Assembly: GCA_022575985.1 (NCBI GenBank)
Contig: JAKSXM010000014.1
Coordinates: 4,464,001 to 4,528,000, forward strand
Source: Anagrus nilaparvatae
Lineage: Eukaryota > Arthropoda > Insecta > Hymenoptera > Mymaridae
DNA: 64,000 nucleotides
Direction of reading: 5' to 3'
A program made the translations under genes and the position numbers. A model generated the notes under the pieces. That model searched no databases and had not been told where the DNA came from. It saw nothing but the letters and a program-made list of their open reading frames with translations. Each line of letters opens with the position of its first letter. Position 1 is the first letter of the stretch. Shown here in pieces: positions 32,404 to 43,716 of the stretch.

Positions 32404-35348
32404 GGGGTCTTCCATAAATGACGTCCACGATTTTTTTAAGGTTTTTGAGACCTCCCTACCCCTTGTCTGATTTGTCACATAAAAGTTGACCCCCCCCCTT
32501 TCGGACGTCACAAATTTATTTTATCACCCCCCTAGAAAAAAAGAGAAATGAATTTTTTTATACAAGTTTTGTAAGTTAAAAAAAAAATTTTATTTTTTAA
32601 ATAGAAATCTGAATTTTATATAGATAAAAGTATAATAAAATTTTAAAACTATGTTTGTTAATTCTACGTATAAGTAATAAAAATATAATTATAAATTAAA
32701 AATATTTGACCCCAAGAAAAAATAGTGTACCTAATCGAATTTCAAAGAAAAAAAGAGATTTTATAAAAAGAAAGAATTTTTATTTCGTAATTGTTTATTT
32801 TGAATTTAAAAATACTTGATATAAAAAAAAAGGTTTTTTTATGATGTATTATATTTCCATAAGCATATTAAAATATTTAATATCGGAATATTGTAATTTT
32901 TTCAATTGATCTCTTTTATTATCCATAAAAAAAAAATTAAGATATCAAAGAAAAAATACCCTGCCAAGTAATTGGCACTATGGTTCCTCATTAGCAATAA
33001 CAAAATGTTGTCAATATTCTATTTTACCTAATAAAAAATTAAAATATTAGAATAATTGTGCCAAATATTCTAAATTTAATAAAGAAAGTGTATAAACTTT
33101 CCCCTGATACCCAAAAAATTTTCAAAACTCATAATTCCAGGTATTAATACTTTCAGAGAAATAAAATTGGCACTACGTCAATAAAAAGATAATATTTTTT
33201 TAACTTTTTAATGTAAAAAATTTTGAAAAAAAAAAATTACTTATCAGATGGAGAGATCCTTTAAAAACGATAATTCTAGATATTCGTACTTTTATAGGAA
33301 GAAATTAAGTATTACGTCCTAAAATAAAAAAAATTGTTAAATTATTGTTTTTTTCTAATTTTTTTATGTAAAAAATTTTAAAAGAAAATTTAAAAAAAAA
33401 ATTAGGTATCAGATTGTTGATATCCAGTTAAAAAGATAATTCTACATATTAGTACTTTCATGGAAAAAAATGAGGTACTGCGTCCAAAAAGAAAAAAAAG
33501 TATGCTATTTTTTTAATTATTTTATGTAAAATATTTAAAAAAAAAAAAATTTCGAAAAATTATGTATCAGATGGAGAAATCCTTTACAAACGATAATTCT
33601 AGATATTCGTACTTTCATAGGAAAAAATTAAGTAATACGTCCTAAAATAAAAAAAATTTTGGCGGTTTTTGTATTTTTTGGCGACAAAAATTTTGAGAAA
33701 AAAATTTTGAAAAAATTAAGTATCAGGTCCAAAAAATTACCATAAATGATATTTCTAAAACAAGTACTTCCACAGAAATAAATTAAGTACTGCGTCCATA
33801 AAGAAAAAAAAATTGGTATTTTTTGTATTTTTTGGTGAAAAAAATTTTGAGAAAAAAATTTTCAATAAATAAATTATAAGATTCGAGATATCGAGTAAAA
33901 ACGATACTTCTAGATATCAGTACTTTCATGGAAAAAAATGAGGTACTACGTCCAAAAAGTAAAAAAATTATGGTATTTTTTTAATTATTTTATGTAAAAA
34001 ATTTTTAAAAAAAAATTTCGAAAAATTATGTATCAGATGAAGAGAAATCCTTTACAAACAATAATTCTAGATATTCGTACTTTCATAGGAAAAAATTAAG
34101 TATTACGTCCTAAAATAAAAAAAATTTTGGCGTTTTTTGTATTTTTTGGCGACAAAAATTTTGACAAAAAAATTAAAAAAAAATTAAGTATTAGGTCCAA
34201 AAAATTACAATAAACGATATTTCTAAAACTAGTACTTCCATGGAAATAAATTAGGTACTACGTCCAAAAAGAAAAAAAAAATTGGTATTTTTTGTATTTT
34301 TTTGTGAAAAAAATTTTAGGAAAAAAATTTTCAGAAAATTAAGTATCCGATTTGAGATATCATGTGAAAACCATACTTTCAAATACTAGTACTTTCATGG
34401 GAATAAATGAGGTATTACATCCAAATTAAAAAAAAAAAGCAGTTTGAGATTTTTTGATAAAAAAATGTTTGGAAAAGAAAATTAGGTCTTAATTCGATAA
34501 TGGTTTTGAAATACCACTAGTTAAAATATTTTCAGATATTAGTACTTTCATAGAATTAAATGAGGTATTACACCAAAAAAAAAAAAAAATATTGCAGTTT
34601 TTTTTATTTTTCTTTTTTTTTTATTTTGACAAAAAAAATTTTGAAAAAATTAAGTATTAGATCCAAAAAATTACAATAAACAAGGTTCTTAAAACTAGTA
34701 CTTCCATGGAAATAAATTAGGTACTACGTCCAAAACGAAAAAAAAAATTGGTATTTTTTGTATTTTTTTGTGAAAAAAATTTTAGAAAAAAAAATTTCAG
34801 AAAATTAAGTATCCGATTCGAGATATCATGTGAAAACCATACTTTCAAATATAAGTACTTTCATGGAAATAAATGAGGTATTACATCCAAATTAAAAAAA
34901 AAAAAAGTACCTCGAGCTTTTTTAGTGAAAAAATTTTTTAAAAAAAAATTAGGTCTTAATTCCATAATGTTTGTGAAATATCAGCGATTACATACGTACG
35001 TACATACGTACGTACGTACACACACACATACACACATACAGAATTTTTTTAAAAACCGGTTTTTTAACTTCCTGAGGTCTCAAAACGTGCTTATATACCA
35101 AAAAATCAAAAAAAAAATTTTGACCGATCACAATGGTTCCTCTATGAGGAACCAAAAATTTTTTATTGCAATAAATTTGAAGAAATTTTTTTTAAGCATA
35201 GCTTCTTTAAAAAAATTTTTTTTTCATAAAAAAAAATTCATGGACGTCTGATTCATCATTTATCGTACCTTCTCCTTTGTCCAAATCGTCACGTTTTAAG
35301 ATGAACCTACCTACCCCCAAACCCTGGACGTCATTTATGGAAGACCCC
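32404..35348. mobile_element. PIF/Harbinger-like TIR element with TAA target site
   Basis: It begins GGGGTCTTCCATAAATGACG and ends CGTCATTTATGGAAGACCCC, with TAA on both sides (32401-32403 and 35349-35351). GG-starting TIRs and a 3-bp TAA/TWA duplication are hallmarks of PIF/Harbinger. No transposase remains. Most of the interior is the GGTTCCTC element at 32957-35160. Confidence 0.8.
32957..35160. mobile_element. Second GGTTCCTC-bounded repeat element
   Basis: The left end TACCCTGCCAAGTAATTGGCACTATGGTTCCTC and right end CACAATGGTTCCTCTATGAGGAACC match 13455-15650 in sequence and spacing. The interior holds about five diverged units with TACTTTCATGGAAATAAATxAGGTA and TACGTCCAAAAAG. Short related pieces occur in reverse at 46250-46450 and 51690-51880. 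Confidence 0.7.
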
Positions 35349-35688
35349 TAATTAATTAAGATCCAAAACTTCTTTTTTTGCTAACATTTAAGCAATAATT
35401 ATAATTCAAATAAAAACTCGTTGTTTATAACCTATTTTTTAAATTGGTTATAAATAAATTAATTTCTAAATGATTTTCTTTCAATTTTAATTCCGACTAA
35501 ACCTTTTGAAAGTTATTTTTTTAAAAGAAATTCTTTTTGAGGTTTTGTTGTCAAAATAAATTCCGAAAAGAATTAAAATGAAATTCATATGTTTTAAAAG
35601 AATTAAACTCAAAATAATTCCTTTTAAAAAAATTAAATAAACATTCATTCTTTTTTGGGTAACAAAAAATTCTTTTAGGTTTGGTGTG

Positions 35689-36507
35689 TAGTAAAAGCAA
35701 TATTTTTAAAATTAAAGAATAAAATAATCTATAAATGTTATGTCTTTTGACTCAGAATCTATGCTTAAATGTACAAGGATTTAACTTTGGAGCTTTGTAT
35801 CTCCTAAACGAAAACAACAATTTTCTTAAAATTTTATTTTTATGTGAATTATTTTGAGCCACTGTTGAGTGGGGCTATGGAAAAGTGGGTGGGGGGCAAG
35901 TCCCGCACACCTCTACACTTCGTCACCTACGGTTGCGAAGTATACTTATTTTTCCTTCTCGTCCAATAAACGTTATTTTTTTCTTTATAAGAAATTATTG
36001 CAGTCTTTTTTTTCTCTCATTAAAAATAAAAAAATAATTTCTCCAATCGAAATATATTGAAGCAAGAATTTTTTGGATATATCTATATATAGCTAAGCTA
36101 GAACATTGCTAACAATGATAGACCATGCGAAGCATAATAATACACTGCATGAATATAGTTGATAGTTACTATTTGAAATATTATTAATTGGGTATGATAG
36201 TTGAAGTAAATAACCAATCTCATTTAGTTAAACAAAAAATATATTATGTATGAAATATTTTATATAAATGTTTACATAATAAGAATTAATTAAATTTATT
36301 TTAAAAAAATAAATTTAATTATTTAATTTATTGATTAAATATAATATGTTCTTGGTATATACTTTTAAGAATGTTTTATTGTTTATTTCAGATTAATGTT
36401 ATTTAAACATTACATGAAAGTTTGTTTCACTTTGAAAGATTTAGAAAGTCTTATTCAGTCAAAACGATTTTGTTGTAACCTTTTAAAATTCCATCATTAA
36501 TTGATTT
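35689..36507. other. Intronic DNA with dispersed-repeat fragments
   Basis: 35775-35840 carries AACTTTGGAGCTTTGTATCTCC, which recurs at 50605-50665. 35880-35960 is a GC-richer patch with a small hairpin (ACTTCG...CGAAGT) followed by AT-rich sequence. It resembles Helitron-type tails but lacks a clear CTRR end. The ORF at 35869-36060 covers this patch and is not convincing. Confidence 0.4.
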
Positions 36508-36756
36508 AACTCATTAACCACAGGGCGGAGAGTTTTGGAAGTCGGATGAATACGGCTGCTTTGTTAAACCCTATTTTAGAGAGAAACGGTAAAATTTTTG
36601 CAAAAATCTAATGTTGAATTTGAAAGTAGCTGCTAATTTTACTTAAGAATATAATTTTAATTATAAAAAATAAGTTTTATTTTAATTTTTTTTTAAACTA
36701 CCCCTATACACCTTTTAAGGGTTGTGCCCACGTGCAAAACAGGTAAAACAATACAG

Positions 36757-36778
36757 ACATACATACATACATACATAC
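36757..36778. repeat. (ACAT)n microsatellite
   Basis: About five copies of the tetranucleotide CATA. Just downstream (36960-37130) the phrase GTxTAGTTTGAG or TGTTTGAG recurs five times at irregular spacing. Confidence 0.85.
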
Positions 36779-38374
36779 CAAAATAAATGAGACCTCAATA
36801 TATATAAAGTTTACTTATATTTACATAAAAAATAATATATTCTAACAATTTTTAATAAAATTTGATACTTTTTTCATTAATTTTTTAAAACATTTCCTAA
36901 TAATGCCTGACCTAACCTTTTTACCCCCGTTTTTAAGGTATATTTAAGAGTTTTAGGTAAAAACTAGGTAGCTTATAGTTTGAGCTAATCCTTAAAAAAG
37001 GTGTATAGTTTGAGTTTGTCTCCCCCCACCCAGGCAAAAAAAAAGGTGTTTAGTTTGAGGCAAAACAGTGAATAGATGACAATTTGCGTGCATTGTTTGA
37101 GACGATTCGTGTGTATTGTTTGAGATCATTTTTAAAAATTTATATATATATATATTACCGCCAAAAAAAAAAAAACACTTTAAAAAGTAAAAAACCCGAG
37201 TCCAGATTCAATTGCTTTATAAAACCTGTGTTCTACAAAATTTATTTTTACAATTCATTCTTTATTTATCGCAATTTATTTATCTAGAAGTTGGTAGTTA
37301 GTAGTAGTTCTTTTAAAAACTTATGATATGCGTTAATAAAGATGGCCCAGCATTTGTGTAACAGCATATAAAATATATATATTCTTTAGATATAAATAAA
37401 AAAATAAAAAAATAGAGTTATCTATAATCCATAAGAGTTGAACACTTATTTCTTCAAATAAAAAAAATATTATTTTTATTTTAAATGTTACTTAAAAAAT
37501 AAATGATATGTTAAATAAGTGGGCCCAATTTTTTTGAAACATATAATGGCTCTTAAATAATGTATACTGGGTATGATTTTACCTTTTTGGTATCTACTGA
37601 ATTCTTAACTGTTAATTATACTGTAACATTATTTTTATTAAAGAAATACTTTTAAAATTTTCTTTACATTGAAATGTACTGTGAAGCGCATTTGCTGTTG
37701 AGTCTTCGGCATTTTTTTATCCCTTAAATTTATTTTTTATACTCACATAGAGCTTATTTTACCTCCTGGACCCGGTGGTCTAAGAATATGTTTAGTGAAA
37801 TTAAATTAAATTTTCTATGAAATGTTTATAAAATTTCTCAGTAAGTATTTTCATTTGAAATTTTGGTTATATTGTTGTTTTTTTTATTTAATAAGATTAT
37901 AATTTTAAAATAAAGTAAAAAAAAAATATGGATTTTATCCATATTAAACCATTTTTTGATCTAAGATAAAAATTTTAAGCTTAATAAATAAACCATTAAC
38001 CGTAGTAAATAAAAAAGTAATTGAGAAGAATAAATCTTCTAAGCATAAGCATAAGTGAGGTTGGCTAAATACATAAAATTAAAATAAAAAGTGTCTTTTA
38101 ATAATGCAATTTATCTAAAAAAAAATAAGATTAAGAATGGTTAATTTGCGAATGCATGTGTATCATTTTGATAAACTGGTATCAACAATTTACCCAAGAA
38201 TTAAATAGTTTTCAGCAGTAATTTCTAAAAATTGTATACAATTAGAGCATAAACATGCATTCTGGTACTTAAAAGTAAAAAAATATGTAACAAAATGAGT
38301 CAGTTTTTAATTCATAATAATAATTAAGTTACTGATTTTTATAATGAAAGAAAGTAATTTTTTTTTTTATTGAT

Positions 38375-40674
38375 CACACCGTGCTTGAACGTACCGGAAA
38401 GTTGACCTAAAATGTCGACAAAATCGGCTTGGGCAGACTTTTAAAATATATTTTTTTACGTCGATTCCTTCCTACTAGAAAATCCGAGCTGCTCGTCTGC
38501 CCGACTTTCATGGGACCTATAATTGCGTATTTTAAGTTTTTTAAAATTAATGACTTAAATTGACGCTAAAATTTTATTTCTTCATAAAAATAACTTTTAT
38601 AGGTCTAAAAAATTTTTTACAAGCCTCACGCTTCCAACAATTTCTTACTCGTCTCTTTTGATTGATTTGTTTTCCAAATATGATAATTTAAAGTCAGAGG
38701 CCCAATTTCAGAATTTTTAAAAAAAGTCATTTTTATCATTATCTTTGAAAAACGATATCTCGGAAACTATTTCATGAAAAGAGACGAGTAAAAACTTTTT
38801 AAAAAATTTAAGTTTATAGAAAATTTTTGAGACCTATAAAACGAATTTCCACGATAAATTACAATTTTAGCAATAATTTAAAAATTGGTCATTTTGGGCT
38901 AAAAATGGGCCTTTAGTTTATTTACTATAACAATGAAAGAATTATTGTTATAAAATTGCGGTTTACGGGGCTTGAAAAGCTACACTTATATCAAAAAAAT
39001 AAAACTAACCAGAAGTTTTTTTTGCCGTAGAACCAATTAAGACCCCTGTGTAATAATGGTCCACTTGCAATGACTTCAAATATTAAAACCGGTTTTCCTG
39101 AAATAAAATAAAAATAAATATTTTATTTACATAAGTGCATCATTATTTAAATAGGAACAAGTAATCGTTTTATTTTTTATATAGAGTTTTTTAAGTGTTT
39201 TTGAAACTTCTGTAGCTTCTAAGGACATTTTTACATTATTTACATGAAATCTCAAATTTGAACCATCTTCATTTACTGAAAAACAGCAATCGACTAATTT
39301 ACTCATTGCTTTAAGTGTATTCATGAAAGGTAAAAGTCGTGATTGTCCAATATCTTCGAAAATGTCAGGATCCAATAATGCATTAGCTTCCCTTAACATT
39401 TTCCGGCAAGCATTGCCTTCAAATGCATCACCATGATAATTAGTGGTCACGCAATTTAACTTTTTTGGCCATAAAAGAGCCTTTTCTTGACCAACAAGAG
39501 GGACTAAGTCATCCCAAATTAAAAAAAATTTCCTCTTACAAAAAATTTTCTTTTTAGTTCCACTACACCGCTATCGTCTTCGATTTCTGATATTCGATAA
39601 TTTTTTTTTATCAAATAATAATTCATAAGTTCGTATCTATTCGACGCCATTTGATTAGGTGCGAACTCTTCATTATTATAAATTATTATTTAATTAAAAA
39701 AAATTATTGAATATCAAAAATCGAAGACGGTAGTGGTATAAACGGACTAAAAAGAAAATCTTCTGAAAGAGAAAAATTTTTTTAATTGCTTTTTGGCTTC
39801 AAGAAATCAGGAACTGATTAGCTCAAATCAGCCCAAATTTACTTGATTCCCCATAGAAAATGTCGTTTATTCCAGAGCTCCGGAATGCTGTTAATAATAA
39901 TAAATTGTTCTAAATTAAATTATATATTACAATAAATTAATATTTTATTTAAGGAAAACCTGTTTTAATATTTGAAGTCATTGCAAGTAGACCATTATTA
40001 CACAGGGGCCTTAATTGGTTCTACGGCAAAAAAAACTTCTGGTTAGTTTTATTTTTTTGATATAAGTGTAGCTTTTCAAGCCCCGTAAACCGCAATTTTA
40101 TAACAATAATTCTTTCATTGTTATAGTAAATAAACTAAAGGCCCATTTTTAGCCCAAAATGACCAATTTTTAAATTATTGCTAAAATTGTAATTTATCGT
40201 GGAAATTCGTTTTATAGGTCTCAAAAATTTTCTATAAACTTAAATTTTTTAAAAAGTTTTTACTCGTCTCTTTTCATGAAATAGTTTCCGAGATATCGTT
40301 TTTCAAAGATAATGATAAAAATGACTTTTTAAAAATTCTGAAATTGGGCCTCTGACTTTAAATTATCATATTTGGAAAACAAATCAATCAAAAGAGACGA
40401 GTAAGGAATTGTTGGAAGCGTGAGGCTTGTAAAAAATTTTTTAGACCTATAAAAGTTATTTTTATGAAGAAATAAAATTTTAGCGTCAATTTAAGTCATT
40501 AATTTTAAAAAACTTAAAATACGCAATTATAGGTCCCATGAAAGTCGGGCAGACGAGCAGCTCGGATTTTCTAGTAGGAAGGAATCGACGTAAAAAAATA
40601 TATTTTAAAAGTCTGCCCAAGCCGATTTTGTCGACATTTTAGGTCAACTTTCCGGTACGTTCAAGCACGGTGTG
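38375..40674. mobile_element. CAC-ended DNA transposon with 720-bp TIRs and TGAT target site
   Basis: It begins CACACCGTGCTTGAACGTAC and ends GTACGTTCAAGCACGGTGTG. The arms 38375-39115 and 39955-40674 are almost perfect complements, for example around AAAAGAGACGAGTAA and GCTACACTTATATCAAAAAAATAAAAC. TGAT precedes 38375 and follows 40674, giving a 4-bp duplication. The non-repeated centre encodes a transposase-like fragment (39127-39540, minus). CAC ends with a 4-bp target site would suit the Chapaev branch of the CMC group, which I offer as a hypothesis. Confidence 0.85.
39127..39540 (-). pseudogene. Transposase-like fragment of the CAC element
   Basis: The minus frame is open from about 39540 to the stop at 39127: KFFLIWDDLVPLVGQEKALLW, PKKLN, then YHGDAFEGNACRKMLREANAL, LLPFMNTLKAMSKLVDCCFS and a poorly conserved tail. 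An ORF caller starts it at a GTG (39450), but the protein clearly extends upstream. It is homologous to the remnant at 17602-18185. The C-terminal half seen there (HVKQCL, LWSEQAGESIH) is missing here, so the element is non-autonomous. Downstream, the sequence continues into the TIR. The superfamily is not certain. Confidence 0.7.
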
Positions 40675-41305
40675 TGATTGGACCACCGGGTCCAGGGGGT
40701 AAAATAAGCTCTATGTGAGTATAAAAAACAAAAGTAAGGGATAAAAAAATGCCGAAGACTCAACAGCAAATGCGCTTCACAGTACATTTCAATGTAAAGA
40801 AAATTTTAAAAGTATTTCTTTAATAAAAATAATGTTACAGTATAATTAACAGTTAAGAATTCAGTAGATACCAAAAAGGTAAAATCCTACCCAGTATACA
40901 TTATTTAAGCGCCATTATATGTTACAAAAAAATTGGGCCCACTTATTTAACATATCATTTATTTTTTAAGTAACATTTAAAATAAAAATAATATTTTTTT
41001 TATTTGAAGAAATAAGTGTTCAACTCTTATGGATTATAGATAACTCTATTTTTTTATTTTTTTATTTATATCTAAAGAATATATATATTTTACATGCTGT
41101 TACACAAATGCTGGGCCATCTTTATTAACGCATATCATAAGTTTTTAAAAGAACTACTACTAACTACCAACTTCTAGATAAATAAATTGCGATAAATAAA
41201 GAATGAATTGTAAAAATAAATTTTGTAGAACACAGGTTTTATAAAGCAACTGAATCTGGACCCGGGATTTTTACTTTTTAAAGTGTTTTTTTTTTTGGGC
41301 GATAT

Positions 41306-41679
41306 CAAATATTTTTTAAAATTTAATATAAAGAAAAGCACAGTATAAGTAGAAAGTTGAATACGAGTTTAGGTATAGGAAAAAACATTTAGATAATTAG
41401 GAAATAATTAAAAATGAATAAAAGATTATATTTTAAAATTAAAATCAATTTTTAATTCTTTTAGTACATAAGCTGTATAACATTCTTTTGATAACAACAT
41501 AATGATACTTTATTTATTAATTCTTGAATGAATATAGTAAAAGTACCTTCAATGCAACCGAAAAAAAAAAAAAAAAAAAAAAAAATTATGTAAACTTTAT
41601 TTTTATTACAAAATAAATAAAAACAATTTTTAAAAAATTATTTTTATGAGGCTTCTAGAATAAAAAATAACGCATTAGT
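41306..41679. other. AT-rich DNA with an A-run
   Basis: Contains an uninterrupted run of A (41560-41584) preceded by AATGCAACCGA. That could be the tail of a retroposed sequence, but no body is recognisable. No gene. Confidence 0.4.
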
Positions 41680-42000
41680 TTAATTTCTTGGCCATTTTTG
41701 TTTTACAACAGATTCATCTTTTATATATATCCAACCAGTTGAGCCATCTCTAACCATACATGTATAACTGGGGATTTGATTTTTACTATAAATCAAAAAA
41801 ATTGCGCTTACAACGCGGTACTCAAAATTTCCAATTCTCATTTTAAATGTAAGGATGCCTTTGACATTTATAGATTGGGGTTTAGTACTTTTATTGTTAA
41901 TATTGTCATCAAAAATAACTTTCGGAAATAATTTCGAAAAAAATTGGCCAATTACGGCTCGGCAAATTTGAATTTTAAAATTTATGTAAAAAATTCTAGC
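41680..42000 (-). pseudogene. Unidentified coding fragment next to a tandem array
   Basis: On the minus strand a frame is open from about 42000 to the TAA at 41680-41682, roughly 105 codons. It includes CRAVIGQFFSKLFPKVIFDDN, then GILTFKMRIGNFEYRVVSAI and SYTCMVRDGSTGWIYIKDES. The composition looks like a genuine protein. It begins inside the last unit of the 41990-42620 tandem array. No family is recognised. A distant likeness in the last lines (GWIYIKDES here, KYVYIRDTN at 6100) and the matching layout suggest kinship with the fragment at 5736-6158, but that is conjecture. Confidence 0.45.
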
Positions 42001-42620
42001 TCAGTACAACTGAAAACCCCCTGAAACAGTCTTCAACTATTAGTTTTTCAGTTTTAAAAGAATTGGCATTATTTCGTATAAATTGGCTAATATCGGGTCA
42101 AAAAAATTGAATTTTAAAATTTATTTATGAAATTCTGATTTAGCACACCTAAAAAACCCCCGAAACAGTCTTTAACTATTATTTTTTCAATTTTGAAAAA
42201 TTTGGCATTACTTCGTACAAATTGGCCAATATCGGGTCAAAAAAATTGAATTTTAAAATTTATGTATCAAATTCTGGTTCAGCACACCTAAAAACCTCCC
42301 GAAACAGTCTTCAACTATTATTTTTTCAATTTTAAAAAATTTGGCTTTACTTCGTACAAATTGGCCAATATCGGGTCAAAAAAATTGAATTTTAAAATTT
42401 ATGTACGAAATTCAGGTTCAACACACCTAAAAACCCCCCGAAACAGTCTTCAGCTATTATTTTTTCAATTTTAAAAAATTTGGCATTACTTCGTACAAAT
42501 TGGCCAATATTGGGTCAAAAAAATTGAATTTTAAAATTTTTGTATGAAATTCTGGCTCAGCAGACCTGAAAACCCCCCGAAACAGTCTTCAACTATTATT
42601 TTTTCAGTTTTAAAAAATTT
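41990..42620. repeat. Tandem repeat, about 125-bp unit
   Basis: Five units of GAATTTTAAAATTTATGTA...CCCGAAACAGTCTTCAACTATTA...TTGGCCAATATCGGGTCAAAAAAATT. The sequence is well conserved between units apart from the last one next to the coding fragment. The ORF at 42531-42749 starts just outside the array and reads into it. Confidence 0.9.
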
Positions 42621-43600
42621 GCAATTATTTTGACAAAAATTGTACAATTTCGCCGTTTTAATAGAAATCCCATCCTTCGAAACTTTCAAAAACATAAAAA
42701 AAAAATTTTTGTAAGTTATTTTTTTTGTACCAAATAACCGTTGATTCATCGATGATTTAGCGCTGAAAATAAGGGCTGATTCAGCGCTATCTTTTGCACC
42801 AGGGTTAGGCTACTTTTTTTTTGTAGAATAATCTTTGAGGTTTCTACATTAATTCTGGTATTTTGGAACTCTGTTTTATTTAACTTGTGTAAAAAAAGTC
42901 TGTGATCATTTTGACCCACAGTGACCGACGAGGGTTAAAAAATGAAAATGCCTTTTAAAAAAATTTTAATTTAAATCCTTTTGTTTTTAATAAAATATAA
43001 TTTTTAATAATAACAAGTATATAAAGATATATAAAATATAAATATACATACCTTAAGCAGTACTTTAACAAAATAATAAAATGATCTTTTGCATCCAATC
43101 CCGTTTTTTTAGATTTAAAAATTATAATATTCTTATCACGCACAATTAATTTCTAAATTTTTCTGTACTGCGGCCCGAAAGTACGTATTTCCCTGACGCT
43201 GGGCGTCCGGCAAAGACGTATTTTCTCTACAAAGTCGCAGAAAAATTTTGTACAATCCTCGGCCATAAACAAAGAATGACCCAAATCGCAGTTTATCTGT
43301 CTAATTTTCAACCCTGATATAAAAAAATCCAATTTTATAATATTTTTGCAGTATAATGTAGCAATTGTAAAAAAAAGAAAATAAAACCAATAAAAATTTT
43401 CATGCTGAAACTCGTATTATTAGAAGAAATTAAAAGGAGAAATTAAAATTAATATAAATTTTCATTTTAAAACTCTTCATTACCTACCTAAAAAAAAATA
43501 ATAATAATGATCCCATGTAATAGTAAATAAAATACTCCGAGTAAAATCGTAGTATTTTTTTTTGTATTAATTGTTATATAATATATATTGTAACTAGTTA
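42621..43600. other. Intronic DNA, nothing recognised
   Basis: A small imperfect inverted repeat, TTAGCGCTGAAAATA...GATTCAGCGCTA, lies at 42757-42790. The remainder is AT-rich, with a GC-richer patch near 43165-43215. No gene or RNA seen. Confidence 0.4.
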
Positions 43601-43716
43601 CTATAGAACGCTGATATAGGCATAGTTGAGATGGAAGATAAAAAAACGAAAAACGCGCTTTGTCTTTCATTTTTTTTATCTTCCATCTCAACTATGCCTC
43701 TTTCAGCGTTCTATAG
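43601..43716. mobile_element. 116-bp hairpin element (MITE-like)
   Basis: CTATAGAACGCTGA...GGCATAGTTGAGATGGAAGATAAAA is mirrored by TTTTATCTTCCATCTCAACTATGCC...TCAGCGTTCTATAG, close to a perfect fold over about 50 bp per arm. Overlapping ORFs on both strands arise from this symmetry. No transposase. Confidence 0.8.

Larger units (their letters stand above)
31698..35688. mobile_element. TA-flanked CACACCAAACC element, 4 kb, with nested insertions
   Basis: The left end CACACCAAACCTAAAAGAATT and about 335 bp after it (31698-32033) are mirrored by 35353-35688, ending TTCTTTTAGGTTTGGTGTG. TA stands on both sides (31696-31697 and 35689-35690). The terminal sequence matches the MITE at 6695-6942 and the element at 46625-49025. 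Everything between the arms is a small foldback and a Harbinger-like element, so the original element was probably a short non-autonomous one. Confidence 0.87.
37155..41305. mobile_element. Foldback element with 620-bp arms, split by an insertion
   Basis: 37160-37780 is mirrored by 40679-41300. Shared blocks include AACACTTTAAAAAGTAAAAA at the outer edge, CTACCAACTTCTAGATAAATAAATTGCG and TGCCGAAGACTCAACAGCAAATGCGCTTCACAG. The inner edge is GACCACCGGGTCCAG. The arms differ by only a few bases per hundred. The element has lost its symmetry because a CAC-ended element (38375-40674) sits just inside the right arm, while the left side keeps about 590 bp of original spacer. Confidence 0.85.
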
